A DNA stretch of 64,000 bases from Lentisphaerae bacterium GWF2_57_35 (GCA_001804865.1 MHBK01000055.1:151764-215763), one strand, 5' to 3'; shown: positions 59,601 to 64,000, numbered from the stretch's first letter. Numbers and translations: made by a program. The notes: generated by a model from the sequence alone, not told the origin.

Positions 59601-62600
59601 ACATATGTTATTCAATCCAACGCTCCTGTGATCTGGACTTCTTCAGATCAAGGTTCTCAAGGGAAGCCCGTGCTGGTGAAAGGCAATACAAATGCATTGC
59701 AAAGTGTATTGGCGGCTGCGGGAGCCTATCCACCTCCTGGTAATATGATTCGGTTGAATGCGTCTTACATAAACTTCGAGGCGTTACAGGTATTGGGTGG
59801 TTCCATTAGTTCGGAAGGGGAGGGAAATGGATTCCGAAGCATGGTTATTTCGAATGCCAGTCTACGTATAAATGGCGGGTATTTTGTGGTTGACGATCTC
59901 TTCATGAATCATGGTGAGACGACTGCGATTGGAGCCGGAGGTGCTATTCACCGGGTGGAAATCCGGACTGGACGGTTGGCGGTGAGTGGAACAAATGTGG
60001 TCGTGGATAACACGCTGGTTTATGCAACCAATGCCACGGCTCTCAGCGTGAGCGGGCATAACGTTTCCGTATCGAATAATACTATTGTGTCGAAGCAGTC
60101 GGCAATCGTTAAGACGGGCGAGGGATTGGTTCGCTTGGCAAATAACATAGTTGTCGCGAACGGCCGGACTAATTATGTGGTGAAATGGTCTGGCGGCAGT
60201 TTGGAGTCGGATCATAACAATTTGGTAGCTCGGAATGGGGCTTGGATTGGCAATAAGGATGGTTCGTGGGAGAAGATGCTTTATTGGCAGAGGGCTTCGG
60301 GGCTGGATTTGAATAGTTTGTCTGTTGAGCCTCAATTTGTTAATGAATCCGGAGCTGATTTGCATCTCAAGTCGGCGGTTGGTCATTGGACGCCGACGGG
60401 TTGGGTTGGAGATGCCGTCAGTTCACCGCTTATTGATGTTGGGAATCCTCTTTCACCCTATGATTATGAGCCAGAACCAAATGGCGGCGTAATCAATTTG
60501 GGCGCTTATGGCAACACGGAGCAGGCTAGTAAGAGTCCTTCGACGCCGTGGTTGTTGACAGTGACGGTCAATGATGGCGGGGTGTTGAAGGGAACCAATA
60601 TCACTCGATGGATTGCCAGGAATTATACGCCGGGACGACCGGTGCGGTTTGAGTATTCTATTAACGACGGCGGCAGTTGGATTACGGTGGCGACCAACTT
60701 AGACGGCAGCATGGGCTACTTTGTATGGGATACGACTTTGGTTCCTTCCAGCTTGACGGCCAAATGGCGGTTGATTGACGAATGGGATTCAGGGATCTCT
60801 GATACGTGCGATTCGACCTTCGCCGTGCGCAATACTCCGCTGGAGTTCTATGTTAACGACAACTCTACTATCGGGGATGTCTATTGTTCCGTGGCAGGGA
60901 ATCCGGCGTTCGATGGGTTATCGTCCTCCACCCCCAAGCGGGAACTTCAGGATCTGTTGGATGCGTACGATCTTGAAGCGCTGGATGTGGTGAAAGTGGA
61001 TACCGGCTCGTACTCGCTTACCAGCGATGTGACGGTGATCTGGTCACGAAGCGGGGATGCAGAATATGGCCAGATGCTCGTTCAAGGAAGCACGAATTAT
61101 GCGGCTGGTGGTTCCGTTTTGAATCGCGGCAATACGGCGGCCGGTATGGCGGTCAATGTTAAGGGGTCTTATGTGACATTGCGCGATTTGGACGTGCGAA
61201 CAGCTCATCAAGGATTCAGTATTGAGACCAATCAAAACACACGGCTGGAAATGGTTGTTGCTCGTAATAATCGATATGGTCTTCGAGCTTCTGCCGCGGT
61301 AAACTTGCAGGTCCAGAATGCTCGATTCTGGAGCAATGAACTGGGCGCGGTTTCCTTGGCCAATACGCGGACAGCCCGAGTGGAAAACAGCACGTTTGTC
61401 GATAATTCAGGCTATGGAATAAGCATTTATAATACAGCAAACGATGTTCTTCAAAACAACATCTTTGTCGTGTCAAGCAACACGCCAGTTTACACGAGTA
61501 CGTTCAGTGCCGTGCAGGCGGCTTTCATTGACTACAATGTTTATCATTTGCAGTCACAAGCCAAGATATATGGCGCCTTTAATGACTTGAAGACCTGGCA
61601 GTTGGCGAGCGCGAAAGACTATCGCAGCAATATTACGAATCCTTTGCTGGCCAATGCCGCGGCTGGGGATTTCCATTTGATGTCTCAATATGGACGCTAT
61701 GTGGATGGCGTGGGTTGGACGATGGATGCCGAGACTTCGTGGGCGATTGATCGTGGAAATCCTTCATCGGATTACAGTTTAGAGCCGATGACCAATGGCT
61801 CGCGCATAAATATCGGCGCTTACGGAAATACGCCTTTTGCCAGCAAGGGAGCGACGAACTCGATTCTGGAGGTGAGGTCGCTGAACAGTTCGACATCCAT
61901 TGGGGTGACCAACAGTCTCTGGCCATTAACATGGACGGCATTCCGGCTGCCTTCGAACGAGACGCTTACCGTTCAGTATTCCGGCGATGGGGGCGTGAAC
62001 TGGGTAACGCTGACAAACGGAGTAAGCGCATATCAGGAGTACATTCTTTGGCAGACGATACCGTACTACAATACAGCAAAAGGCCGTTGGCGGGTGGTCG
62101 GGGAGTCCAATACGAACTATTGGGATGTCAATAATGGGGTGTTCAATATCTTCTATGGAGAGTTTAAGATTTCGCAGATTTATCGGGATGCGAACTTGAA
62201 TAATATAGTGTGGCGTGGGGCATGGGATGAGCACTATTTAGTCGAGTACTCAACCGATATGACGAACTGGCTGCCGGCGACGTCAGGCGGCGGGCTGAAT
62301 CAGTCGAACGACTTCATCTCGGTTCATGGCGGCGATTTCACCTATGCGGATCTGGATTCGGTCGCTCCACCGTGGCGAATGTACCGCGTGCGGCATATTA
62401 TTAGTCCGGATGTGATAGTCGATATTGCCTACATATCCAAGGTTAATAATATGGCCACGATGGTGTGGAGTTGTACGGAGCCGTCGACCTATACGGTGGA
62501 GTATTCCACGAATATGAATGCCTGGGTGTTGGCGCCTACCGGTGGATCATTGATTCAGCGAGCCACGTTTACCGAGCCAACAGGCGGGGATTTCACTTAT

Positions 62601-62657
62601 CAGGATGTCGGCTCGTCGAATGCTCCTTCGAGATTGTATCGTGTCAAGCGGCAGTAA
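44640..62657 (+). CDS. Giant secreted protein of 13 tandem beta-helix / beta-sandwich modules
   Basis: 6005 residues in one unbroken frame. The start was put at ATG 44640, after AGGGGA, because it gives a clean signal peptide: Lys-Asn, a hydrophobic core 'IMALLGLALLLTC', then Ser-Tyr-Pro-Ala; the GTG at 44598 would bury it. The mature part is 13 modules of 422-469 residues. Each module has a cap ('YVND', 'GDVYC', 'G-x-x-x-N-x-G', 'PGDTVYVDTG-x-Y'), a right-handed beta-helix rich in Asn, Ser and 'ISNSV' turns, a conserved 'DFHLRS ... GRY ... LIDAG ... PNG-x-RINIGLYGNT' segment, and a beta-sandwich ('LNDGG', 'S-x-DGG-x-SW', 'WRVxSE'). Two related domains of about 75-85 residues end the protein. 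No autotransporter barrel, LPXTG, PEP-CTERM or lipobox is seen. Adhesin, sheath or structural surface protein is the best guess; no catalytic motif was recognised. Confidence 0.85.
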   Translation: MKNQIMALLGLALLLTCSTSYPAVYYVNDLNTNGDVYVTTTGHDANTGTSIDSPMLTLTNLLATYLLQPGDIVYVDTGIYSNYTVTINRSGTAANPILIQGSTNLASGSIFDKITGVGSVFSLSAVTYVHLRNLTVRHGQTGVSFANSSYCDLFRIIAISNQTGFASSGSQFNQFLRCITAYNYDGWRDFAGGCNWEYGVSWYNTNAFLPFYPASLTNISHSVIVGGVFVGNANFPLSGDYNVFWNTILGGYANLAELQAAQNGWMNCTVANPQFLNAPSLDFTLLSGNGYFLNGLWVTNGTVFSPCIDFGYPQNLLYTNEPVPNGSRINVGSDGGTWRASKSSTNAYVFTLSYNDGGTLTDTGMLRWTCGGFSNSATVRLQYSTNNGIAWTSIATSIPVTNSSFTWVATGFPSSLFARWRVESEGTPYAVDTNDATFVVRAARQGFTFYVNDFNTNGDVYCTAKGSNNYNGLTPSTPKPDLQEIFDTYEVGSGDAIYVDTGIYTNMVSIPVRKAGSSLAYLAIVGSTNFAYGGSIIERSNAGFDAVRLLGASYVHFKNFTLRWGRYGIYGFAAAGASPGYNIFENIGVYSNQVGVNFDSCPSNRFVNCALSRNTIGFQIAGSATQSRGNTWENGAVVFNTTGFNLPGAGTLSISNSIISGGTVFAAEVPSGDFNVIWNATLKTGYATLSSLQKSFNSWWHSLYADPGFADANGMDFHLRSPTGRWNPATGTFVTTDTNYSRAIDFGHPVSMLYTNEPHPNGERLNAGMYGGTQQASKSRTNVWVETLTFNDGGVLDASADVLYWTAGNYLPGQKVSILLSRDSGVSWLTIATNLAIENGSYAWTNSSYASSSYSKWRIVVDADTNVWSQTQTDFLYRNGPFVYYINDASTNGDVYCKEPGNDSNLGVSPETPKRLLSSLLNSVNLLPNDTVYMDTGLYPELFGVKITALDCGTNGAPVTIQGSTNYIYGGSVINRLNTGPTAYGIEFSPINGNPTDVIIRDLAITNAGHGVYANQGQRLVFDGIQVRNGTFAGFYLTGCSNAALQHCVGHRCGWGLDAQNSSAVQVEHSIFWRNTNTGIRAVGGVVTISNSVVAAEGVSAQAYVAQTPLHIQGNYNCIFVESNAVAGIINSLGLNLNTLADWTRFTTQEICSLQIDPEFADPISRDYHLKTTVALGRHLPNGDLTSDAVDSPLLDAGAPTSPYVREPQPNGNRVNIGLYGNTAQATIGPTNSRLQVASLVRGGGVSGLARLHWVVGGEATGHVVKVECSLDGGGNWSLLSNNVLSSSELCYWETTLINNTPAGLWRVSSLSDSNLISQTTNFFAVRHSPLDIYVNDARTNLDVFVCAPGNETNWVASTNQPLLSLVQAINAYSIGPGDRIWVDTGYYTNTANLQLGRLQSGLSNAPVSVLGNSIYPYSGTVFDRASTAPNARGMDVTYAKNLVFSNLVFMGGHTGVRLDHSSNVMFTIRAALNATNGVEAFQSQAIDISRTVIEGNGGVGLLVSATSIVTVTHSLIQSNGLSALAAAERATLTVSNSILLASGLGRFVYRIDDASSTLYANFNDVVARDGSSVARNLGTALKYLYDWQRAVSNDTFSLSHDPQFADEAIQDYHLRSQTGRYLPGGGTTTDTVASVLIDAGDPSVNYALEPNPNGARINIGLHGNTTQASRSLTNGWLLALTLNDGGSIRDTNTLHWAVGGSATNHLVDVQLSYDGGDSWTTLISNVQATNQVLTWNTTNYPSGGQVLWRVISQSDSNMVSQTLSYFAIKNEPIGFYVNDAFTNGDVYCTAPGAIGNSGLRPSEPKSSLHDLLNAYKVEPGDTVYVDTGSYLLTNTVSLSMPNNGSTNMITIQGSTNAAMTGSVFLASCPLAFAVENTVNIGLRHLVVRGAHTAFRFNNTTNCYAELVQTYGARAAGFEVEDSFATRFTRCAAVDFSTNGLLTRNSDSVLWASGVLFPAGLNSNDIAYSEGRGFLLDGGSIHISNSVFVATSRWDAALECTPSAQIVSEYNDFYLTNGAAMGIVTLPENVAGLHRIIYDTLSDWSLSSGQDLWSLSHEPELAAPRLGDFHPRSTAGRYDPDVGIYVYDDEICSQLLDVGNKNAPYALEPTPNGARINMGLWGNTTEASLSPTNSSFVVLTLNDGGVARGTNFMLRWAVRGHATAHTVRIRFSPDGGSTWQQLASGLNASQEFYAWNTTAMTSTAQGVWSVESEVEPSVFARNAHSFGLRNTPLHFYVNDASTTGDVYCAEVGSSSNSGLSASSPKATLLQVLDAYDLEPMDVIYLDTGIYSNPVSIAVRQSDTGDGTNPVYIIGSTNSVAGGSLFRGGGGIVLQNSRGMDIRYLGFEDVVPAGIVVRSSERTFLQNLQVQRGNNGYSVSASRNTRFTGCLARGAVSNGLYHASSVDTVWESGVLWSNGVNAVAIARDSTIQTNSLRIANSVLGAFGSGRYLYCVDYTFDADYNLLSTQNGSLIASEAASPLRSLYDSVSRWTRDTRRDSHSLIGPHGFALAISNDFHLVSRAGRYNPSTGLIVTDAVTSLLIDAGDPSAIYTNEPNPNGARINIGLYGNSWEESRSPTNSNFSLISLNDGGRVEGTNAHLCWVAQGNATGQLVRLLLSTDGGASWDVLASNIFAYSGLYVWNTLPYDDTMQGVWAIESQDELGVLATSAVPFAIRNGPQYFYVNDAFTNGDIYTAEIGLPTNTGLSSTEPKSTIQGILDAYDLESGDIVYVDTGTYGGTTPIIIGQLDGANSTNAPCVVFQGSTNEAAGGTMIERAGGNYGFRIYQAMGIELRNFNINNAQVGVSLERAYNAKLEWLKVSGGDLSYSFQHSDGIQMAHCAQTQSGRGLEASEQCHGLFVDHCIFWSNTSHAISLNDSSLFLSNSVLGVWGRHGVSNFAYNISYGSLNADYNCIFLQNNAMASYRAVSPSISSRPLIYPSISLWRRGETQDVHSLTCDPLFFNPNRDFHLLSEGGRYDVTAGVFVVDSMSSPLIDAGMSMSAYSNETLLNGARVNIGLYGNSWQASRSTTNSSLTAITLNDGGRVEGLASVYWIARGNATGHTMRIDYSPDAGSTWFTVVAGVPVGAQSTIWNTPFFQSSIRGVWRISSEMEPSAKDSTDGLFAVRNNPLLFYVNDNAISGDVYTSVVGSSANHGATADKPKRRLSEIIDAWDLEPGDTVFMDTGTYLTTETITMTYFDSGIESSDPLQQVHIVGSTNEAAGGSVFVMATRQDGIVLDDAPGVELRHLLFRGANRAVRINRAGYHSCHWLKAQNGTYGYDINNASNVVFRNCLAANNLNDGIVIDGQGSSINWDSGILWSNRYAVWKEDGAFAIHNSIMGVFGAQRAAYYIVEVPYGGASLTSDYNNIYVQQGGMAGAIQMGSQVGAYTSHYVSVAKWLTATTQDKYSLAYEPGFADLGSGDYHLRSTKGRYKTGFGWTNDSTSSLLIDSGAPFDPAVTNEPAPNGGRINVGLYGGTWQASMTPTQGWYSIITLNDGGAAQGTIELRWFAGWNATGHTVRLDFSPDNGLTWTNIITGYPASTLSYWWDSEPYGRTALGRWRITSEVDPSINATSAYRSVWRNGGMIPFYVNDASTNGDVYCLAPGNPTNDGLTVFTPKDSIQAILNEWDLDPADTIYMDSGTYVLSQPVIIDGQSSGWDTNFVYIQGGTNVLVPTIIKPSSGGGSPFVFSYARNFRLSHVIVQDSSDGISLYNSENCEFYNVKSQNNTRQGFTLLRAKDILFDHCAAWNNRSGLTNGIGITATDSGFSWLNGIMWRNYHAITYMGAQSSPLIITNSILQASGPFARIMIFDALLNPLNVIKANYNNYTLSDGALFCEKMKSYGGSDFYLNLHEWQGLTSQDSRSLAHDPLFADEFSGDFHLQSTMGRYVPEIGWTNDASDSPMIDVGDPGFAYDLENDPNGARINVGLYGNSTEASLSRTNPWLLAVSFNDGGVLSGTNMLYWLSRNMTNGSTVNVEYTMDGAVSWSSIQSNVLASQSTLDWDVSQMTLSPLVKWRVSSESDTNVYDVSDQFSVIRNGVYTYYVNDTSMVGDVYCYSIGAEANSGTNAASPLDCPARLFNKYPIMAGDTVFIDTGIYRLTDGRVFTLGPQNRGTEFNPIRIFGSTNFLTDGSVIIQTGTNENVLVMSQTRHVNIEGLKLTGGQNGLIVNDCYSGTLRSMAVYGNKLDGLRFSGGDSFYLDRCLAWGNQNYGMNIQARSPPFDINHSVLWGNKAAALAVLGGSLNVSNSILHSSANSRIVVMNEMGATYDGDYNVFWYEPGGTIATDVSLHVGFENFKQWQSQRSSDEHSFLADPLFVEPTNGNFYLRSEEGCFSSGDFLKTTNTSWAIDAGDFTSTYSFEPSPNGGRLNAGLHGNTPRASKSLTNNPSLYVASLRDGGVMQGEQLLYWLYRGLPPTNTVQIEVSLDGMKTWQVITSGISIASQGFYWVGTNEPSPVAYWKVSLESNTNIMDRTLTNFMFRPAFITYYVNDASTTGDVYTFAPGNPTNSGFWNYEPKSSIRDIVNSYQLLPGDKVCVDTGVYTVNQTIAFGYFDKGVATSRVQVIGSTNWAYGGSQLIGNPNRSAFSMSEAEGIGLKNLSLSGFSNGVVFESRSSFGVLENMRLSDLSAEGVSIKGSYAIAIANSVITRCLGSGISVPNGAVKLENCVIWSNNLHALSLYSGSAFITGSVLHANGGSNACYNLTSNALLSVHADYNCIYFSGGARPVLVDGIPIEGMLQWVRFTTQDLHSISIDPLFHDPANDDFHVRSERGRFDPILRTNVQGDIGFSALIDMGPPNWPYNIEPEPNGGRRNVGLYGNTAEASMSPTNPWLRAVTASAGGLAERTFPLVWTWGNLDPTNIVFLDYSYDNGLTWISIDNAPITDPEYWWISDTKIGTEERWPTSPFARWRIKLEADTNLYDICPIHFGLRNHPFTYYMNDDSTNGDLYTTALGNDTNLGFFVYAPKLTLTNLLETFDLEGEDFVLIDTGTYVIQSNAPVIWTSSDQGSQGKPVLVKGNTNALQSVLAAAGAYPPPGNMIRLNASYINFEALQVLGGSISSEGEGNGFRSMVISNASLRINGGYFVVDDLFMNHGETTAIGAGGAIHRVEIRTGRLAVSGTNVVVDNTLVYATNATALSVSGHNVSVSNNTIVSKQSAIVKTGEGLVRLANNIVVANGRTNYVVKWSGGSLESDHNNLVARNGAWIGNKDGSWEKMLYWQRASGLDLNSLSVEPQFVNESGADLHLKSAVGHWTPTGWVGDAVSSPLIDVGNPLSPYDYEPEPNGGVINLGAYGNTEQASKSPSTPWLLTVTVNDGGVLKGTNITRWIARNYTPGRPVRFEYSINDGGSWITVATNLDGSMGYFVWDTTLVPSSLTAKWRLIDEWDSGISDTCDSTFAVRNTPLEFYVNDNSTIGDVYCSVAGNPAFDGLSSSTPKRELQDLLDAYDLEALDVVKVDTGSYSLTSDVTVIWSRSGDAEYGQMLVQGSTNYAAGGSVLNRGNTAAGMAVNVKGSYVTLRDLDVRTAHQGFSIETNQNTRLEMVVARNNRYGLRASAAVNLQVQNARFWSNELGAVSLANTRTARVENSTFVDNSGYGISIYNTANDVLQNNIFVVSSNTPVYTSTFSAVQAAFIDYNVYHLQSQAKIYGAFNDLKTWQLASAKDYRSNITNPLLANAAAGDFHLMSQYGRYVDGVGWTMDAETSWAIDRGNPSSDYSLEPMTNGSRINIGAYGNTPFASKGATNSILEVRSLNSSTSIGVTNSLWPLTWTAFRLPSNETLTVQYSGDGGVNWVTLTNGVSAYQEYILWQTIPYYNTAKGRWRVVGESNTNYWDVNNGVFNIFYGEFKISQIYRDANLNNIVWRGAWDEHYLVEYSTDMTNWLPATSGGGLNQSNDFISVHGGDFTYADLDSVAPPWRMYRVRHIISPDVIVDIAYISKVNNMATMVWSCTEPSTYTVEYSTNMNAWVLAPTGGSLIQRATFTEPTGGDFTYQDVGSSNAPSRLYRVKRQ
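44709..45974 (+). repeat. Giant protein module 1 (422 residues)
   Basis: Starts directly after the signal peptide at 'VYYVNDLNTNGDVY'; shortest module. Its cap lacks the Cys of 'GDVYC' (Val instead). It ends with an intact sandwich ('SYNDGG', 'YSTNNGIAW'). Confidence 0.8.
45975..47276 (+). repeat. Giant protein module 2 (434 residues)
   Basis: Cap 'FYVNDFNTNGDVYC', helix, and signature 'PNGERLNAGMYGGTQQAS'. The beta-sandwich begins at 'LTFNDGG'. Confidence 0.8.
47277..48623 (+). repeat. Giant protein module 3 (449 residues)
   Basis: Cap 'YYINDASTNGDVYC' with Ile for Val. Signature 'PNGNRVNIGLYGNTAQA'. The sandwich has 'VRGGGVSG' where most modules have 'LNDGG'. Confidence 0.8.
48624..49952 (+). 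repeat. Giant protein module 4 (443 residues)
   Basis: The cap is the most divergent: 'IYVNDARTNLDVFV' and no Pro-Lys after the glycine loop. Signature 'PNGARINIGLHGNTTQAS'. Confidence 0.78.
49953..51329 (+). repeat. Giant protein module 5 (459 residues)
   Basis: Cap 'FYVNDAFTNGDVYC'; 33 bases of this cap are identical to module 7. Signature 'PNGARINMGLWGNTTEAS'. Confidence 0.8.
49965..49997 (+). repeat. 33-base exact direct repeat, copy 1
   Basis: Identical to 52680-52712; encodes the 'FYVNDAFTNGD' cap of module 5. It is an in-frame, in-register match between non-adjacent modules. Confidence 0.85.
51330..52667 (+). repeat. Giant protein module 6 (446 residues)
   Basis: Cap 'FYVNDASTTGDVYC'. 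Signature 'PNGARINIGLYGNSWEES' is close to that of module 7, and both sandwiches have 'LNDGGRVEG'. Confidence 0.8.
52668..54017 (+). repeat. Giant protein module 7 (450 residues)
   Basis: Cap 'FYVNDAFTNGDIYT' without the Cys. Signature 'NGARVNIGLYGNSWQAS'. It shares an exact 33-base cap segment with module 5. Confidence 0.8.
52680..52712 (+). repeat. 33-base exact direct repeat, copy 2
   Basis: Identical to 49965-49997; encodes the same cap residues in module 7. Confidence 0.85.
54018..55385 (+). repeat. Giant protein module 8 (456 residues)
   Basis: Cap 'FYVNDNAISGDVYT'; signature 'PNGGRINVGLYGGTWQAS'; sandwich with 'NATGHTVRLDFSPDNG'. Confidence 0.8.
55386..56747 (+). repeat. Giant protein module 9 (454 residues)
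   Basis: Cap 'FYVNDASTNGDVYC', and the only module with Asp-Ser-Gly in place of Asp-Thr-Gly after the PGD-like turn. Signature 'PNGARINVGLYGNSTEAS'. Confidence 0.8.
56748..58079 (+). repeat. Giant protein module 10 (444 residues)
   Basis: Cap 'YYVNDTSMVGDVYC'; the 'PK' of the cap is Pro-Leu. Signature 'PNGGRLNAGLHGNTPRAS'. Confidence 0.8.
58080..59426 (+). repeat. Giant protein module 11 (449 residues)
   Basis: Cap 'YYVNDASTTGDVYT'; signature 'PNGGRRNVGLYGNTAEAS'. The sandwich has Ala-Gly-Gly where others have Asn-Asp-Gly-Gly. Confidence 0.8.
59427..60833 (+). repeat. Giant protein module 12 (469 residues)
   Basis: Longest module. Cap 'YYMNDDSTNGDLYT' with Met for Val. Signature 'PNGGVINLGAYGNTEQAS', where Val replaces the Arg found in the other modules. 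Confidence 0.8.
60834..62162 (+). repeat. Giant protein module 13 (443 residues)
   Basis: Cap 'FYVNDNSTIGDVYC'; signature 'TNGSRINIGAYGNTPFAS'. It is the last module, followed directly by the paired C-terminal domains. Confidence 0.8.
62163..62654 (+). repeat. Paired C-terminal domains of giant protein
   Basis: Two related units, one from 62163 and one from about 62418. Each has a Val-Trp strand, 'Y-x-V-E-Y-S-T-(D/N)-M-x-x-W', 'GGDFTY-x-D' and a closing 'YRV(R/K)'. They differ from the 13 modules. Such tails are, as I recall, common at the end of secreted PVC-group proteins, so an attachment or sorting role is possible. Confidence 0.7.
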
Positions 62658-63555
62658 AGCGGGATGGTTGGGGGGCGTCTTGTTGTTGATTCCTTTCTTG
62701 CTCCCTTTGTGGGCAGGGGCCTTGGGGCGAACGGCGGAGCAGATTGAGAATCTCTTGCATGTACCTGCTTTTTTCGCGCTCACAGTTTGTCTTGTGGCGA
62801 TTTTGCCTGCACGGCTTGCCCAGGCGAAGGCTCGATGGTTGGCGCTGGCGCTGGCTGTTTTATGCGCAGGTCTCCTTGAAGTCGTTCAGCCTCGATTTGG
62901 TCGAACAGCCGAGCTGATTGATTTTGGCATGGGGTTTCTGGGGAGTGCGTCCGCGTTCTGTTTTTTGTGGGGGATGAGTTTGCAGGGGCTTCATCGCTGG
63001 ATAGCATTCAGTTCCTGTCTGGTTCTGGCGGTTCTCTCGTTGCTTCCCCTAGGTTGTGTTGTGGTGGATCAACGTCACGCTCGCCGCGATTTTCCGCTGA
63101 TCGCTTCATTCGAATCTTGGCCTGAGTTGGGGCGTTGGTCGTTTCATGGGGTTCATGCAAGTCGAAGTGCCGACCATGTGAAGACCGGTCGCTATAGTTT
63201 ACGGGTTGAAGTTGATGACACGGGTGGCTATCCGAGTTTCTTTCTTGATGACGAAGCCCGGGATTGGAGTTCGTTGAAGCGTTTGTGCACGGATTTGTTC
63301 GTGGAAGGCGCCCAACCTGTGAGATTGTGGATTCGGGTGGATGATTTGCCGGGGAATCCGCCCTATGCTGAGCGGTTTCAGGTGTTGCACAATTTGGCGC
63401 CAGGTTTTCATTCGTTGTGTCTTGATACGACGGATCTGCGAACAGAGGGCGGTCGTCCGTTGGATCTGCGGCATATTCACGCGTTTGGAATATTTTTTGA
63501 TGGCGCTGAGTCTGGAGATGTGGTGTATTTCGATTCAATAAGAGGCATCCAATAA
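62641..63555 (+). CDS. VanZ-like membrane protein fused to a jelly-roll domain
   Basis: 304 residues from GTG 62641, overlapping the end of the giant gene by 17 bases; ATG 62605 would overlap it by 53. The N-terminal 140 residues hold four or five membrane segments with the VanZ-like pattern '[20 protein letters not shown]'. After the last segment comes an outer domain of about 150 residues: '[12 protein letters not shown]', '[10 protein letters not shown]', 'LCTDLFVEG', '[10 protein letters not shown]', and '[10 protein letters not shown]' then 'VVYFDSI', resembling CBM11/CIA30-type beta-jelly rolls that bind carbohydrate. The overlap suggests coupled expression with the giant protein. A role in holding or sensing the surface glycan is inference. 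Confidence 0.78.
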   Translation: MSSGSKAGWLGGVLLLIPFLLPLWAGALGRTAEQIENLLHVPAFFALTVCLVAILPARLAQAKARWLALALAVLCAGLLEVVQPRFGRTAELIDFGMGFLGSASAFCFLWGMSLQGLHRWIAFSSCLVLAVLSLLPLGCVVVDQRHARRDFPLIASFESWPELGRWSFHGVHASRSADHVKTGRYSLRVEVDDTGGYPSFFLDDEARDWSSLKRLCTDLFVEGAQPVRLWIRVDDLPGNPPYAERFQVLHNLAPGFHSLCLDTTDLRTEGGRPLDLRHIHAFGIFFDGAESGDVVYFDSIRGIQ

Positions 63556-63571
63556 AGCTCTTGCGGAGGTC

Positions 63572-64000
63572 ATGGTGAAGCTGACGGTGGTCATTCCGGT
63601 ATATAACGAAGTCAAAACCATAGAAGACGTGGTAAAGACGGTTAAGTCCGTTTCTATCGGCATGCCTATGGAGATTGTCATCGTTGACGATTGTTCGAAA
63701 GACGGCACACGGGAAGTTTTGAAGAAGATGCAGGAAACCCAGTCGGATCTTGTCTTGAGCTTTCATGAGGTCAATCAAGGCAAGGGGGCGGCTCTTCGGA
63801 CTGGGTTTGGTCAGGCCACAGGGGACATTGTACTGATTCAGGATGCCGATCTCGAATATGATCCCCATGAGTACGCGAATCTCTTGAAGCCTATTTTGGA
63901 CGGCAGGGCGGATGTAGTGTTTGGTTCGCGCTTCCTGGGGGGAGGGGCTCACCGGGTGGTGTTCTATTGGCATTATCTGGGGAATCGATTTCTAACCACG
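63572..64000 (+). CDS. DPM1-like glycosyltransferase family 2, 3' truncated by window
   Basis: The frame is open to the right edge (143 codons visible). GGAGG lies just upstream; the GTG at 63575 is better spaced from it than the ATG at 63572, giving '[12 protein letters not shown]'. GT-A motifs are '[12 protein letters not shown]', '[20 protein letters not shown]' and 'DADLEYDP' with the metal-binding aspartates, then '[10 protein letters not shown]' and 'YLGNRFLT'. This is the dolichol-phosphate-mannose-synthase-like GT2 type common in bacteria; it charges a polyprenyl phosphate or adds a sugar to a lipid carrier. The C-terminus is outside the window, so membrane segments cannot be judged. 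Confidence 0.88.
   Translation, partial: MVKLTVVIPVYNEVKTIEDVVKTVKSVSIGMPMEIVIVDDCSKDGTREVLKKMQETQSDLVLSFHEVNQGKGAALRTGFGQATGDIVLIQDADLEYDPHEYANLLKPILDGRADVVFGSRFLGGGAHRVVFYWHYLGNRFLTT

Noticed and set aside
59862..60386. Minus-strand open frame of 174 codons inside the giant gene
   Set aside because: It is antisense to conserved module 12 sequence and has no motif.
44709..62162. Tandem repeats considered as a CRISPR-like or satellite array
   Set aside because: The repeat unit is about 1.35 kb, coding and diverged; there are no short identical repeats with unique spacers.
62163..62657. Autotransporter barrel or type IX sorting domain at the giant protein's end
   Set aside because: The last 165 residues are two small soluble beta domains with no amphipathic barrel strands, no terminal Phe and no T9SS-like motif.
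63008..63973. Minus-strand open frame of 321 codons at the right end
   Set aside because: It is antisense to the VanZ fusion and the truncated GT2; the product is His, Asn and Arg rich with no fold features.

Overview
The window is one long, almost gap-free surface-glycan biosynthesis region that ends in a giant secreted beta-helix protein. It suggests a Gram-negative-type bacterium of the PVC group, with Kiritimatiellota, Verrucomicrobiota or a relative most likely. That placement is an inference from two things: the tandem beta-helix modules ending in a 'P-N-G-x-R-I-N-x-G-x-Y-G' signature, and the C-terminal 'Y-x-V-E-Y-S-T-(D/N)-M-x-x-W ... Y-R-V-(K/R)' domains. Both are, in my recollection, common in secreted proteins of that group. 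There is no rRNA, tRNA, IS element or CRISPR array. No stretch of more than 300 bases lacks a gene. The largest noncoding gaps are 15642-15771, 44532-44639, 41117-41216, 29255-29352 and 2930-3013.

Layout. Plus-strand gene runs are broken by short minus-strand islands (2045-2929, 6419-7375, 14682-15641, 28271-29254, 37532-40337). Run A (1-2040) holds a truncated SGNH protein and a glycosyltransferase (GT). Run B (3014-6365) holds a GT2, a eukaryotic-type UDP-galactopyranose mutase-like flavoenzyme and a TylF-like methyltransferase. Run C (7399-14758) holds a second such flavoenzyme, two GT4s, a GT-C-like membrane protein, a methyltransferase and a PaaK/CapK-like adenylating enzyme. Run D (15772-28270) holds a radical SAM enzyme, three GT4s, an asparagine synthetase homologue, two methyltransferases, and an MBOAT / GT-C / SGNH set for O-acylation. 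Run E (29353-37580) holds a GT4, a GT-C protein, a VioA-like aminotransferase, two polyprenyl-phosphate-type GT2s, and a WecD/WecE pair for a dTDP-4-acetamido-4,6-dideoxygalactose type sugar. Run F (40388-64000) holds two GT2s, a methyltransferase, a GT-C protein, the 6005-residue protein (44640-62657), a VanZ/jelly-roll fusion and a GT2 cut by the right edge.

Working together: the set makes activated sugars (Galf-like, 4-amino-4,6-dideoxyhexoses), loads some onto lipid carriers (GT2s with C-terminal membrane segments), assembles them (eight GT4, eight GT2-like), and polymerises or transfers them outside (five GT-C-like polytopic proteins). It then decorates the product by methylation (seven methyltransferases), acylation (MBOAT + SGNH) and perhaps amidation or ligation (AsnB, PaaK-like). 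No Wzx, Wza, Wzc or ABC exporter is visible. This leaves open that the product is a protein-linked glycan, with the giant beta-helix protein as a candidate acceptor or partner. That last link is inference only.
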